64,000 bases of DNA from Lentzea waywayandensis (GCF_900115955.1 NZ_FOYL01000004.1:124001-188000); one strand, 5' to 3'. Shown: positions 17,011-26,327, numbered from the stretch's first letter. Numbers and translations are program-made. The notes: a model not told the origin generated them from the sequence alone.

Positions 17011-18522
17011 TCATTCAGGGCGAACGAGCGGGAACAAGATGGTCTCCCGGATACCCAGACCCGTGAGGGCCATCAGGAGCCGATCGATACCCATTCCGAC
17101 GCCACCACTCGGTGGCATTCCGTACTCCAGTGATCGCAGAAAGTCTTCGTCGATCGGCATCGCCTCGTGGTCACCGGCCGCGCCAAGACGTGCCTGCGCT
17201 TCCAGGCGTTCCCGCTCGATGACCGGGTCCACCAGTTCGGAGTAACCGGTTCCGAGTTCGAATCCGCGCACGTACAGATCCCACTTTTCGGCGACACCCG
17301 GCTTGCTGCGGTGCTGCCTGGTCAGCGGAGACGTCTCCACCGGGTAGTCGCGCACGAACGTCGGCGCGTAGAGCGAGTCGCACACCAGGTGCTCCCACAG
17401 CTCCTCGACCAGCTTGCCGTGCCCGAACTTCGGGTTCACCTCGAGTTCGTGGCGGTCACAAAGCTTCCGCAGCGTCTCGGCGGGCGTCTCGGGGGTGATT
17501 TCCTCACCGACAGCTCCGGACAACGACTCGTAGATGCTCAGAGTCGTCCATTCACCCGAGAGGTCGTACTCGCTGCCGTCCGCCAGCGTCACGATCTGAG
17601 AACCGGTCACGGCTTCCGCCGCTTCCTGGATCAGCTCACGGGTCAGCACGGCGTTCGAGTCGTACGTGGCGTACGCCTCGTAGTACTCCAGCATCGAAAA
17701 CTCGGGCGAATGCGACGAGTCCACGCCCTCGTTGCGGAAGTTGCGGTTGATCTCGAAGACCTTCTCGATGCCACCGACGACGCAGCGCTTCAAGTACAGC
17801 TCCGGCGCGATGCGCAGGAACAGGTCGATGTCGAGCGCGTTCGAGTGCGTGATGAACGGACGCGCGCTGGCACCACCCTGCAGCGACTGCAACATCGGCG
17901 TCTCGACTTCGAGGAATCCGCGCCGGTGGAACGAGTCGCGCAGAGAACGAACGACGTTCGCACGGGTCCGAACAGTGTCGCGCGCCATCGGCCTGAGGAT
18001 CAGGTCGACGTATCGCTGGCGAATACGGGTTTCCTCGCCGAGTTCCTTGTGCGCGACCGGCAACGGACGCAGCGACTTCGACGTCAGCTGCCACCCGTCG
18101 GCCATCACGGAAAGCTCGCCACGACGCGAGCTGATGACCTCACCGCTCACGAAAACGTGGTCGCCGAGGTCGACGTCGGTCTTCCACTCGGAAAGCGCTT
18201 CTTCACCGACACCGGCGAGGCTCAGCATCGCCTGAAGTTCGGTGCCGTCGCCTTCGCGCAACGTCGCGAAGCACAGCTTTCCGGTGTTGCGCATGAACAT
18301 CACGCGCCCGGTGACGCCGACGACCTGGCCGGTCTGGGTGTCGGGTTCGAGTTCGGGATGCGCATCGCGAATCTCGCGCAACGTGTGCGTGCGCGCGACT
18401 TCGACGGGATACGGCTCCTTGCCGGAAGCGAGCAGCCGCGCACGCTTTTCCCGGCGCACGCGCATCTGCTCTGGCAGGTCTTCTTCGCTGGTCACGAGGT
18501 TTTGCTTCGGCTGCTCACTCAC
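17011..18522 (-). CDS. lysS: lysyl-tRNA synthetase, class II
   Basis: A 503-residue class II enzyme. The N-terminal OB-fold anticodon domain ([19 protein letters not shown]) is followed by the catalytic domain. Motif 2 is [20 protein letters not shown] and motif 3 is the late [15 protein letters not shown], with the class II Arg. It charges tRNA-Lys in the cytosol. It starts with GTG. It is oriented with lsr2 and clpC, but the gap to lsr2 (114 bases) allows a separate lsr2 promoter. Confidence 0.97.
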   Translation of the reverse strand: MSEQPKQNLVTSEEDLPEQMRVRREKRARLLASGKEPYPVEVARTHTLREIRDAHPELEPDTQTGQVVGVTGRVMFMRNTGKLCFATLREGDGTELQAMLSLAGVGEEALSEWKTDVDLGDHVFVSGEVISSRRGELSVMADGWQLTSKSLRPLPVAHKELGEETRIRQRYVDLILRPMARDTVRTRANVVRSLRDSFHRRGFLEVETPMLQSLQGGASARPFITHSNALDIDLFLRIAPELYLKRCVVGGIEKVFEINRNFRNEGVDSSHSPEFSMLEYYEAYATYDSNAVLTRELIQEAAEAVTGSQIVTLADGSEYDLSGEWTTLSIYESLSGAVGEEITPETPAETLRKLCDRHELEVNPKFGHGKLVEELWEHLVCDSLYAPTFVRDYPVETSPLTRQHRSKPGVAEKWDLYVRGFELGTGYSELVDPVIERERLEAQARLGAAGDHEAMPIDEDFLRSLEYGMPPSGGVGMGIDRLLMALTGLGIRETILFPLVRPE

Positions 18523-18601
18523 GCCGAGAAGGGTACGGAAGAGCTCACGGGCAAAGCGAACCGGATACCCCGCCGGATACCGGACGCCCTAAGTTGGGGT
18601 G

Positions 18602-19357
18602 ATGGATCTACACGCGAGGCGAGCGGACTCGTTCGGCGCGCAGGCCGAGGCCTACGCCGAACACCGGCCTGACTATCCCGTGGCGGCGATCCGGTGGGCA
18701 CTGGAGCCACTGGGCAAGACCGAGCAACTGGACGTGCTCGACCTGGCCGCCGGCACCGGCAAGCTGACCGCGGGCCTGGTCGCGGAAGGCCACCGCGTGA
18801 CGGCCGTGGAGCCCAACGAGCAGATGCTGTCCGAGCTGGTGCGCCGCGTGCACGGCGTGCGCGCGTTACCTGGTCACGCCGAGCACATCCCCGTCCCGGA
18901 CCAGACCCTCGACGCCGTGTTCGTCGGCACCGCGTTCCACTGGTTCGACCAGGAGAAGGCACTGCCGGAGATCGCCCGCGTGCTGCGGCCCGGCGGTGTG
19001 CTGGCGGCCCTGTGGATCGACACCGTCCCGGACGTCGAGTGGATGGCCGAGCTCGAGAACGTGTCGCGCAGCAGCGTCGAGGACAGGCGCGAGGACCCGA
19101 CGGGAATCATCACGCACCCGTCGTTCGGGCCGCCCGAGCACGCCACGTTCCCGCACGTGCACCGCAGGGAGTCGCCGGAAGCGCTCGTCGCCACGACCAA
19201 CACGTACTCGCGCATGATCGTCATCGACGACGAGGAACGAGCTGCGATCAACGAGAAGATGCTCGCGTTCCTGCGCGAACGTCCGGAGACGTCGAACGGT
19301 CCGTTCGACGTCCCCTTGCGCTCGGAGGTCTATCGAATGGTGCGCGTCAGCGAGTAG
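18602..19357 (+). CDS. class I SAM-dependent methyltransferase
   Basis: A 251-residue methyltransferase of the UbiE/type 11 group. Motif I is VLDLAAGTGKLTAGL, the following acidic strand VTAVEPNEQML binds the SAM ribose, and the later FVGTAFHWFDQEKALPE and VLRPGGVLA are typical motif II/III elements. There is no signal peptide. The substrate is unknown. The ATG at 18602 follows GTG at 18599 and a TTGGGG site. The gene is inserted between lysS and coaX on the opposite strand, and its last 11 bases overlap the coaX tail. Confidence 0.88.
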   Translation: MDLHARRADSFGAQAEAYAEHRPDYPVAAIRWALEPLGKTEQLDVLDLAAGTGKLTAGLVAEGHRVTAVEPNEQMLSELVRRVHGVRALPGHAEHIPVPDQTLDAVFVGTAFHWFDQEKALPEIARVLRPGGVLAALWIDTVPDVEWMAELENVSRSSVEDRREDPTGIITHPSFGPPEHATFPHVHRRESPEALVATTNTYSRMIVIDDEERAAINEKMLAFLRERPETSNGPFDVPLRSEVYRMVRVSE

Positions 19358-20141
19358 CGGACATGTTGCGCTCGAACACCATGCGCAACCCCAGCAGCGT
19401 CAGGTCGGGCACGTGGTGCGCGATCGTCGAGGACTCCGACACGACCAGCGGCGCGAGGCCACCGGTGGCGATCACCGTGACTGGTCCCGGATCGGTCAGC
19501 TGGAGCTCGTCGGTGATCTTGCGCACCAGCCCGTCCACCTGGCCGACGAACCCGTAGACGATGCCGGACTGCAGGCACTCGACGGTGTTCTTGCCGATCA
19601 CGTTGCGAGGCCTGACCAGCTCGACCTTGCGCAGCTGGGCGGCGCGGGAGGCGAGGGCGTCGACCGAGATCTCGATGCCCGGTGCCAGTGCGCCGCCGAG
19701 GAACTCGCCACGCGACGAGATCACGTCGAGGTTCGTGGACGTGCCGAAGTCGACGACGATGCACGAGGTCGCGTAGAGGTGGTGCGCGGCCAGCGTGTTG
19801 ATCACGCGGTCCGAGCCCACCTCCTTCGGGTTGTCGACGAGCAGCGGAACGCCGGTCTTCACGCCCGGCTCGACCAGGATCTTCGGCACCGCGTCGTAGT
19901 AGCGGCCGAGCATGACCCGCATTTCGCGCAGCACGGCGGGCACGGTGGACAGCGCGGAGATGCCGGTGATCTTGTCGGCGTACTCGCCGAGCAGGCCGCG
20001 CATGGTCAGCGCGAGCTCGTCGGCGGTCATCCTGGCGTCGGTGCGCATCCGCCAGTCGCGCACGAGCGGGGCCGAGTCGCCGACCCCGTCGTACAGACCG
20101 AGCACGATGTTGGTGTTGCCGACGTCGATGGCGAGCAGCAC
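19347..20141 (-). CDS. coaX: type III pantothenate kinase
   Basis: A 264-residue ASKHA-fold kinase: DVGNTNIVLG at the N-terminus is the phosphate-1 loop, VVDFGTSTNLDV the phosphate-2 loop, and GALAPGIEIS and TGGLAPLV belong to the later nucleotide-binding elements. It phosphorylates pantothenate, the first step of CoA synthesis, and type III enzymes are not feedback-inhibited by CoA. It is the last gene of panC-panD-coaX, which supplies both the substrate and the first CoA step. Confidence 0.95.
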   Translation of the reverse strand: MLLAIDVGNTNIVLGLYDGVGDSAPLVRDWRMRTDARMTADELALTMRGLLGEYADKITGISALSTVPAVLREMRVMLGRYYDAVPKILVEPGVKTGVPLLVDNPKEVGSDRVINTLAAHHLYATSCIVVDFGTSTNLDVISSRGEFLGGALAPGIEISVDALASRAAQLRKVELVRPRNVIGKNTVECLQSGIVYGFVGQVDGLVRKITDELQLTDPGPVTVIATGGLAPLVVSESSTIAHHVPDLTLLGLRMVFERNMSATR

Positions 20142-20155
20142 GTGGTGTTCCTTCG

Positions 20156-20626
20156 TCAGTTCTCGGCCTGGATCAACGCGTCCAGCGCGGTCGCTTCAAC
20201 GGTCTCAGACGACGGCGCGCTCGTGGAGCCGTTCACCAGACCGGACCCCTCGGGGGCGTGCGCGGGGTCCGCGCCGAGGTCGACGACCTTGTTGTCGGCG
20301 TCCACGAACACGACGCGCGGCTTGTAGGCACGCGACTCGGCGTCGTCCATCTGCCCGTACGCGATCAGGATCACGATGTCGCCGGGGTGCACGAGGTGCG
20401 CCGCGGCGCCGTTGATGCCCAGCACGCCGGTGCCGCGCTCGCCGGGGATGACGTAGGTTTCCAGCCGGGAGCCGTTGGTGACGTCGACGATGGCGACCTG
20501 TTCGCCCGCCAGCAGGTCGGCGGCCTCCATCAGGTCCTCGTCCACCGTCACCGAGCCGACGTAGTGCAGGTCGGCCTGCGTCACGGTGGCGCGGTGGATC
20601 TTGGACTTCAGCATCGTGCGGAACAT
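20156..20626 (-). CDS. panD: aspartate 1-decarboxylase precursor
   Basis: A 156-residue pyruvoyl enzyme making beta-alanine. The self-cleavage site Gly24-Ser25 in [10 protein letters not shown] gives the pyruvoyl group. [22 protein letters not shown] is the conserved core. The C-terminus is about 20 residues longer than the minimal enzyme, with a disordered Ser/Thr-rich tail. The ATG lies one base after the panC stop; coaX follows after 14 bases. Confidence 0.96.
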   Translation of the reverse strand: MFRTMLKSKIHRATVTQADLHYVGSVTVDEDLMEAADLLAGEQVAIVDVTNGSRLETYVIPGERGTGVLGINGAAAHLVHPGDIVILIAYGQMDDAESRAYKPRVVFVDADNKVVDLGADPAHAPEGSGLVNGSTSAPSSETVEATALDALIQAEN

Positions 20627-20627
20627 G

Positions 20628-21527
20628 TCATTCCCCCTGCTCGTCGCCGTCGCCGAGCAACACCGCGATGTTGTCGATCAGGCGGGTGGTACCGACGCGG
20701 GCCGCGACCAGCAGCCGCGCGTCGCCGCTCTCCGGCGCGGCACCGAGGTCGGTCCCGCGCAGCTCCAGGTAGTCCACTTCGATCTCGGGCGTTTGCGCCA
20801 GGACATCGTGCGCGGCCTTGAGCACCGCGTCCGCGCCCTGCGACGACACGTGCGCGCCGGCGGTGAGCGCGGCCGACAGCGTCACGGCGTGATGGCGCTG
20901 CTCCGGCGTCAGGTAGGCGTTGCGCGACGACAGCGCGAGGCCGTCGTACTCGCGGACGGTCGGCACGCCGACGACGTCGAGCGGGAAGTTGAGGTCGCGC
21001 GCCATCTTGTGGATGAGCTGGAGCTGTTGGTAGTCCTTCTGCCCGAACACCGCGTACGTGGGCTGCACGATGTTGAACAGCTTCGAGACGACCGTCAGCA
21101 CGCCCTCGAAGTGGCCGGGCCGGACCGCGCCCTCGAGCTCGTCGCCCAGCGGTCCGGGGTGCACGGTCACCTGCGCGCCCGCCGGGTACATGTCCTCGAC
21201 GGACGGCGCGAAGACGATGCCCACGCGCTCCTGGCGACAGATGTCCACATCGGACTCGAACTGGCGCGGGTACTTCGCGAGGTCCTCGTTCGGCCCGAAC
21301 TGCAACGGGTTCACGAAGATCGACACGACGATCACCGTGTTCTGCATGACCTGCGCCTCGCGGATCAGCTGCCGGTGGCCCGCGTGCAGGGCGCCCATGG
21401 TGGGCACCAGGGCGACGTTGCGCCCGGCGCTGCGCAGCGCCCTGATGACCCGGTTGAGCCGGGCCGGGTCGCGGTGCACCGTGACGTCGTCCGGGCGGTA
21501 GTCGTCCTTGGTCAGTGGCTTCGTCAC
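20628..21527 (-). CDS. panC: pantothenate synthetase
   Basis: A 299-residue enzyme joining pantoate and beta-alanine with ATP. It has the nucleotidyl-transferase HIGH-like motif [22 protein letters not shown], and the GQKDYQQL and ALSSRN substrate loops. The GTG at 21527 lies one base after the stop of the DUF2520 gene, and the longer upstream reading is out of register with the family start. Co-translated with panD. Confidence 0.95.
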   Translation of the reverse strand: MTKPLTKDDYRPDDVTVHRDPARLNRVIRALRSAGRNVALVPTMGALHAGHRQLIREAQVMQNTVIVVSIFVNPLQFGPNEDLAKYPRQFESDVDICRQERVGIVFAPSVEDMYPAGAQVTVHPGPLGDELEGAVRPGHFEGVLTVVSKLFNIVQPTYAVFGQKDYQQLQLIHKMARDLNFPLDVVGVPTVREYDGLALSSRNAYLTPEQRHHAVTLSAALTAGAHVSSQGADAVLKAAHDVLAQTPEIEVDYLELRGTDLGAAPESGDARLLVAARVGTTRLIDNIAVLLGDGDEQGE

Positions 21528-21528
21528 G

Positions 21529-22419
21529 TCAGTCCTCAAGAGTGGTGCGAACGTCGTTGGCCGCGTCGGGCTTGAGCAGCCCGGAGCGTTCGGCCCGCTC
21601 GGCGGTGCGGCGGGCGAGCACGCGGTAGCTGGGCAGGATTTCGGGTGCCTGCTCGGCCAGCACGTCGAGGTGCTTGCGCAAGGTACCCGTGTCGCCGCGG
21701 GCGACCGGACCGGTGAGGGCACGGTCACCGTGGCGCAGCGCGTTGTCGAGCGCGGCGGACAGCAGGGGGCCGAGCAGGCGCTCGGCGTTGGCGACGCCGG
21801 CGTTCGTGAGCAGGTCTGCGGCGTCGCGGACCAGCGTGATCAGGTGGTTCGCGCCGTGGGCCAGTGCCGCGTGGTAGAGCGGGCGGACGGCCTCGGGGAC
21901 CCGGACCGGGTCCGCGTCCATCTCGACGACCAGCGCCTCACCGACGCTCCAGGCCACCTCGTCGCCGTCCGCCGCCGTCACGCCGACGCACGCGGCGGTC
22001 ATCCGCAGCAGGTCCTCCTGGCGGCCGGTGAAGGTCATGACGGGGTGCAGCGCGAGCGTGAGCGCACCGAGTTCGGCAGCGGGTTCGAGGACCTTCACGC
22101 CCTGTGCGCCGCTGGTGTGCACGACGATCTGGCCCGCGCGCAGCGACTCGGTGGCGATGAGGCCCTTGACCAGGCCTTCCAGCTCGTCGTCCGGCACGGC
22201 CAGCAGCACCAGGTCGGCGCGCTGGGCGACCTCGGTGGGGTCGGCGATCGGGACACCGGGCAGGAGTTCCTCCGCGCGGTTGCGGGAGGCCTGGGAGACG
22301 GCGGAAACGCCGGTCACCACGTGGCCCGTCCTGGCCAGCGCGGCGCCCAGCACGGAGCCGACGCGGCCTGCCGAGATGACACCGACGGCGAGCCTCGCCG
22401 GACGTGGGGTCGCGTCCAT
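21529..22419 (-). CDS. Rossmann-like and DUF2520 domain-containing protein
   Basis: A 296-residue protein. An NAD(P)-binding N-terminal domain (LAVGVISAGRVGSVLGAAL, GxxGxxG-like) precedes the helical DUF2520 domain (HPVMTFTG, YHAALAHGANHL). It resembles 6-phosphogluconate or ketopantoate-reductase-like dehydrogenases and sits upstream of panC here as in mycobacteria (Rv3603c). A function as ketopantoate reductase or another pantoate-pathway enzyme is suggested by position only. First gene of the pan operon. Confidence 0.88.
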   Translation of the reverse strand: MDATPRPARLAVGVISAGRVGSVLGAALARTGHVVTGVSAVSQASRNRAEELLPGVPIADPTEVAQRADLVLLAVPDDELEGLVKGLIATESLRAGQIVVHTSGAQGVKVLEPAAELGALTLALHPVMTFTGRQEDLLRMTAACVGVTAADGDEVAWSVGEALVVEMDADPVRVPEAVRPLYHAALAHGANHLITLVRDAADLLTNAGVANAERLLGPLLSAALDNALRHGDRALTGPVARGDTGTLRKHLDVLAEQAPEILPSYRVLARRTAERAERSGLLKPDAANDVRTTLED

Positions 22420-22448
22420 GCGACTAACTCCTTCTGACGTTCCAGTCC

Positions 22449-22526
22449 CTAGTGCGGGTACCAGACGACGTCGCCGAGGGTAATCCCGCGCTTGTTGGCA
22501 TGTACCCGGTCGGTGACCGGACTCAC
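22449..22526 (-). CDS. possible 25-residue protein coupled to the PrsW gene
   Basis: Directly on the stop of the PrsW gene (GTGA overlap) a GTG opens a 25-codon frame reading SPVTDRVHANK, then RGITLGDVVWYPH, ending TAG. The composition is protein-like. It may be a microprotein made by translational coupling, or the end of a decayed gene. A short 6-bp stem-loop (22506-22520) overlaps it, which would favour a terminator instead. Confidence 0.3.
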   Translation of the reverse strand: MSPVTDRVHANKRGITLGDVVWYPH

Positions 22527-23668
22527 CGGCGAGCGGCGGCCCTGGCGGCGTGCAGGCTGTCGAGCAGCACCCCGTGGCGTTGCTCGGCGCTCAGACCGGC
22601 CGTTCCCTGCTCGATGCGGTGCCGCAGGAAGGCCAGTTCGGTGACCGCGATCTGGTAGCTCTTCACGGCCTTGACGGACGCGTCACCCGACTTGCGCTTG
22701 ACCGCCCGCAGCCAGTTCCTGCGGCCGTTGAGGCTGGCCAGCAGGGCCACCTCACTGTTGGCGATCCACCGGTTCTGCGCCATCGCGGCGAGCTGGCCTG
22801 CGACGATCCGCTGTTCACGACGACGCTGCCACACCACGATCGAGACGGCACCGGCGAACACCGGCACCATGATCAGGAAGTACAGGTTGATGAACTCCGC
22901 GCCGGTGCCGACGGTGGTCGAGAAGTTCCACAGCGAGTGCAGCCCGACGGCCGTGAGGTAGCCGCCGATCGGCGCGAGGATGCGCACCGTGGCGTTGCTG
23001 GTGGTGGCCGCGATGCCGACGCCGATGCCCGTCATGGCCGTGAACAGCGGATGCGCGAACGGCGACAGCACCCCGCGCAGGATGAACAGCGCGATCACGC
23101 CGCCGCCCATGTTGCCGAGCCCGTCCTCGAGGAAGACCCGGCCGAAGTACCAGATGTTCTCGGTGAACGCGAAGCCCGCGGCCGTGATGCCCGCGTAGAC
23201 CATGCCGTCCACGACGCCGTCGAACTCGTGCCGGCGCCGCACGAACACGGCGATGAGGAACGCGGCCTTGGTCGCCTCCTCGACGATCGGCGCCCCGACC
23301 ACGGCGGTGAACGTCGTGCCGTCGTTGGTCAGCAGATCGCCGAGCACGCGGCTCGTCTGGTTGAACGCGAGCGAACTGATCGTCGCGCCGCACGCACCCC
23401 AGACGAACGCGAAGAGCAGCATCTTCGCCGGTTCCGGTTCCCACCGGTCGATCCACAGGAACGCGGTCACCACGAAGGCGACGGGGATCAGTGCCGCGGC
23501 GGCACCGACCAGCAGCGGTTCGATGCCGATGCTCGACGTGCCCAGAGCGAACAGCACGAGGCCTGCCGCGGCGAGCGCGATCAGCGCCACGACGGGGAAC
23601 AGGACGGTCCAGCGGCGCTGCTCGATGCGCTTCTTCGTCGGCGTCGGCGTGAGGTCGGCGTCGGTCAC
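22523..23668 (-). CDS. PrsW family intramembrane metalloprotease
   Basis: A 381-residue polytopic protein. The family motifs are present: EEATK (EExxK) in APIVEEATKAAF, FAFTENI, the HP in SPFAHPLFTAMTG, and GLHSLWN. PrsW of Bacillus cleaves the anti-sigma factor RsiW within the membrane; the target here is unknown. A charged soluble tail of about 110 residues (QRRREQRIVAGQLAAM onward) follows the last helix. The GTG at 23668 is chosen because it begins the short cytosolic leader before the first helix. Divergent from the MidA gene with only 15 bases between. Confidence 0.88.
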   Translation of the reverse strand: MTDADLTPTPTKKRIEQRRWTVLFPVVALIALAAAGLVLFALGTSSIGIEPLLVGAAAALIPVAFVVTAFLWIDRWEPEPAKMLLFAFVWGACGATISSLAFNQTSRVLGDLLTNDGTTFTAVVGAPIVEEATKAAFLIAVFVRRRHEFDGVVDGMVYAGITAAGFAFTENIWYFGRVFLEDGLGNMGGGVIALFILRGVLSPFAHPLFTAMTGIGVGIAATTSNATVRILAPIGGYLTAVGLHSLWNFSTTVGTGAEFINLYFLIMVPVFAGAVSIVVWQRRREQRIVAGQLAAMAQNRWIANSEVALLASLNGRRNWLRAVKRKSGDASVKAVKSYQIAVTELAFLRHRIEQGTAGLSAEQRHGVLLDSLHAARAAARR

Positions 23669-23683
23669 GGGAAATGACCTTAG

Positions 23684-24613
23684 ATGCACACTTGTCCGAT
23701 GTTCGACTGGGAAGCCGCTTGGCACGCCGCGTTGTACGGCCCCGGTGGTTTCTTCGCCCGCGGCGAGAAGCCCTCGTCGCACTTCCGGACGTCTCCGCTG
23801 GTCGGTCCGGAACTGGCCGTGGGTCTCCTTGAGCTGCTGTCGCGCGTGGACGCCGCGCTCGGATCTCCCCCGGTCGTGGACTTCGTGGACGTCGGCGCGG
23901 GCGGGGGTGAGCTGGCCTTCGCGGTGCGGTCGCTGGCGTCCGGGTCGCTGGGTGAGCGGCTTCGGGTGACCGCGGTCGAGGTCGGTCCGTTCGTGGAGCT
24001 GCCCGGGGTTCGGTGGACCACGTCCGTGCCGTCGTGCGTCGGGCTGCTGGTCGGGCACGAGTGGCTCGACGCGATCCCCTGTCCGGTGGTTCGCGGGCCT
24101 TCCGCCGATCCGTGGATCACCCGGTGGTGGCCGTCTCTGGAGGACGGGTCGATGGCCGAGGTCGGCGCACCTCGGGATGCGGCGTGGGCCGCGGCGGTGT
24201 CTTCGGTGCGCGGGGCGGCGTTGGCGATCGACTACGGGCATCTCGTGTCGTCGCGGCACTTCTCGCTGACCGGGTATCGGGACGGCCGTCAGGTTCCTGT
24301 CGTTTTCGACGGGTCGTGTGACATCACCGCGCACGTCGCTCTGGACGCCTGTGCCGCGGCTGCGGGCGGGGACTTCGTGCTCGTGTCGCAGCGGGATGCG
24401 TTGGCGGCCTTGGGTTTGACCGGGGACGTTGCCGGGTCCGGGTGGGACTGGTTGGAGTCGGCTGCGCGGGCCGGGCGGATCGCCGAGCTGCGTTCGACTG
24501 CCGGGCTGGGGGCGTTCGGGTGGCTGCTGCACGGGCGTGGGGTGGCCGTGTCGGACCTGCTGCCGGCGCTGCCGCCCTGGCGTCCGAATCCCGCCAGCTT
24601 TTGCGGTGACTGA
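23684..24613 (+). CDS. MidA/NDUFAF7-type SAM-dependent methyltransferase
   Basis: A 309-residue methyltransferase; an ATG at 23699 is an alternative start. It carries the marks of the MidA family (PF02636): ALYGPGGFF near the N-terminus, the SAM loop DVGAGGGELAF, GHEWLDAIPC (NEFLDALP in classical members), ALAIDYGHL and CDITAHVALDAC. The human homologue NDUFAF7 dimethylates an Arg of NDUFS2, the NuoD counterpart in complex I. A NuoD-like gene lies two genes downstream and keeps that Arg, so it is the obvious candidate substrate. Family identity is seen; the substrate is inference. Confidence 0.85.
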   Translation: MHTCPMFDWEAAWHAALYGPGGFFARGEKPSSHFRTSPLVGPELAVGLLELLSRVDAALGSPPVVDFVDVGAGGGELAFAVRSLASGSLGERLRVTAVEVGPFVELPGVRWTTSVPSCVGLLVGHEWLDAIPCPVVRGPSADPWITRWWPSLEDGSMAEVGAPRDAAWAAAVSSVRGAALAIDYGHLVSSRHFSLTGYRDGRQVPVVFDGSCDITAHVALDACAAAAGGDFVLVSQRDALAALGLTGDVAGSGWDWLESAARAGRIAELRSTAGLGAFGWLLHGRGVAVSDLLPALPPWRPNPASFCGD

Positions 24614-24630
24614 CGACGATCGTTGGGGGC

Positions 24631-25053
24631 ATGCGAATCCACACCGTGTCGCCGTCCGCCTCGTTCTCCGACCCCGGCCGCGAGTACCGCGCCTCCGAGC
24701 CGGGTGTGCCGTTGCGCTGCTGCCTGCGGAAGTCGCTGCCCGACGAGCCGGTCTGGCTGTTCCGCTACTCGCCCTCGTCCGGGAAGGGCCCTTACGAAGA
24801 GGTCGGGCCGATCTTCACGCACGTGGAGTGTCCGGACGACGTTTTGCTGGATCGTCTCCCTGTTGAATTGTTGAACAATCCCCGGATCCTACGTTCCTAC
24901 AACGCCGCAGGTCAGATCCACGACGGCGAGGTCGTCGAGCCTGGCTCGTTCGATCGTGTGATCGAAGGATTGTTGAACAATCCCTCGATCGAGTCGCTCC
25001 AGGTCCGCAGCCTGTCGCACGGCTGCTTCTTCTTCGCGATCACGAGGTCGTAA
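24631..25053 (+). CDS. DUF1203 domain-containing protein
   Basis: A 140-residue protein with no signal. GPYEEVGPIFTHVE is the recognisable core of DUF1203, a family without known activity. The sequence contains two LLNNP segments encoded by two identical 14-base stretches (see repeats). It lies 17 bases after the MidA gene and 43 before the NuoD-like gene on the same strand, so all three may be co-transcribed. Confidence 0.78.
   Translation: MRIHTVSPSASFSDPGREYRASEPGVPLRCCLRKSLPDEPVWLFRYSPSSGKGPYEEVGPIFTHVECPDDVLLDRLPVELLNNPRILRSYNAAGQIHDGEVVEPGSFDRVIEGLLNNPSIESLQVRSLSHGCFFFAITRS
24867..24880 (+). repeat. ATTGTTGAACAATC motif, copy 1
   Basis: A 14-base near-palindrome inside the DUF1203 gene, repeated exactly at 24969-24982. 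An 11-base part (ATTGTTGAACA) also occurs at 9237-9247, in the gap beyond the clpC terminator. It resembles GntR-type operators, but its place inside a coding sequence is puzzling. Confidence 0.55.
24969..24982 (+). repeat. ATTGTTGAACAATC motif, copy 2
   Basis: Second identical copy, 102 bases after the first and in the same reading frame, so both encode a LLNNP segment. Confidence 0.55.
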
Positions 25054-25096
25054 GCCGCGTCCCGGCGGGTTCCCGGCCCCGTGAAACCATGCTCGG

Positions 25097-26182
25097 GTGA
25101 GCGAGCAGATCACCGTCGGCGTGGGCGCGGGCGCCCGGTACCTGGGCGTGGACCGCGTGATCGACCTGGGCCCACTGCACCCGTCGGCCCACGGCGCCTA
25201 CCGCCTGCGCCTGACCGTCACGCCGGACCTGCTGATCACCGCCGCCGAACCGCTCGTCGGGCATCTCCACCGCGGCGCCGAGAAGCTGTTCGAGGTGCGC
25301 GACTACCGCCAGGTCCTGACGCTCGCCAACCGCCACGACTGGCTCTCGGCCTTCTGCAACGAGCTCGCCGTGGCGTTGGCCGTGGAACGCATGACGGGCA
25401 TGGACGTCCCGGCCCGCGCCCAATGGCTGCGCGCACTCCTGTGCGAACTGAACCGCCTGATGGCACACATGGTCTTCCTGACCCCGTTGTCCCCCAACGC
25501 CGCCACGTACCGCGAGGGCGTGCAGGCGTTGATGGAGGAGGCGTCCGGCGGCCGCATCCACTTCATGTTCAACCGGATCGGCGGCCTGCGCGAGGACGTC
25601 CCGGCGGGCTGGACGTCGCGGGTCGCCGACTTCCTGTCCACTGTGGACGTCACGCGGCTGCCGATCGACTTCGAGAAGCTGCAAGGCCTCGGCGTCCTGC
25701 CACACGAGGACGCGCTGGCGTACGGCGTCACCGGCCCGATCGGCCGGGCCAGCGGAGTGGACTTCGACCTGCGCCGAGACGACCCGCTGCCCGCCTACCG
25801 GACGCTCGGCTTCACACCCGTGGTCCGGACCGAGGGCGACGCAGCGGCGCGGGTGCGGTGCCTGCTGGACGAGGTCCAGAAGTCGGTCGAACTGGCCTCG
25901 GCGTGCCTCGATCAGTTGCCGCAGGGCGCGGTGAACGTCCGGCTGCCCAAGGCGATCAAGGCTCCCGAGGGCTCGGTCTACACACGGGTCGAGGCGCCGC
26001 TCGGCACGTCGGGCGTGCACCTGTCGTCACGCGGCGAGAAGACGCCGTGGCGCCTCAAGCTCCGCACGCCGTCGTTCAACAACGTTCAGGCGCTGTCCGC
26101 GCTTCTGCCCGGCACGCATGTGGACGACCTGCCGGCCGTGCTGAGCTCGTTCGCCGTGATCGTCGGAGACATCGACAAGTAG
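25097..26182 (+). CDS. NADH-quinone oxidoreductase subunit D-like protein (orphan)
   Basis: A 361-residue member of the NuoD/hydrogenase large-subunit family. GPLHPSAHGAYRLRLTV, HLHRGAEKLFEVRDY, NRHDWLSAFCNELA, AQWLRALLCELNRLMAH and FNRIGGLREDVPAGW follow the NuoD order. Arg59 in LHRGAEKL corresponds to NDUFS2 Arg85, the residue methylated by NDUFAF7. No other nuo gene is in the window, so this is a stand-alone paralog rather than part of a complex I operon. It begins with GTG. Its role could be in an accessory quinone or hydrogenase-like complex. Confidence 0.88.
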   Translation: MSEQITVGVGAGARYLGVDRVIDLGPLHPSAHGAYRLRLTVTPDLLITAAEPLVGHLHRGAEKLFEVRDYRQVLTLANRHDWLSAFCNELAVALAVERMTGMDVPARAQWLRALLCELNRLMAHMVFLTPLSPNAATYREGVQALMEEASGGRIHFMFNRIGGLREDVPAGWTSRVADFLSTVDVTRLPIDFEKLQGLGVLPHEDALAYGVTGPIGRASGVDFDLRRDDPLPAYRTLGFTPVVRTEGDAAARVRCLLDEVQKSVELASACLDQLPQGAVNVRLPKAIKAPEGSVYTRVEAPLGTSGVHLSSRGEKTPWRLKLRTPSFNNVQALSALLPGTHVDDLPAVLSSFAVIVGDIDK

Positions 26183-26239
26183 CCCTGCGGCTAGTCCGTG
26201 TCCGGTAAGCCCGTTCGATGAGAGTCACGGGCGAGAGAC

Positions 26240-26258
26240 CCGGCGGCGGTGCCGCCGG
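26240..26258. terminator. stem-loop between convergent genes
   Basis: CCGGCGGC and GCCGCCGG pair perfectly (8 bp, 3-base loop) 57 bases after the NuoD-like gene and before the tail of the converging gene. A probable shared terminator. Confidence 0.55.
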
Positions 26259-26327
26259 AACGCCCTCATACCGGGCGGCGGCGCCGCCTCCGGGGCCTCG
26301 GCCGCGACTGTCGCGGACGAGAACGGC

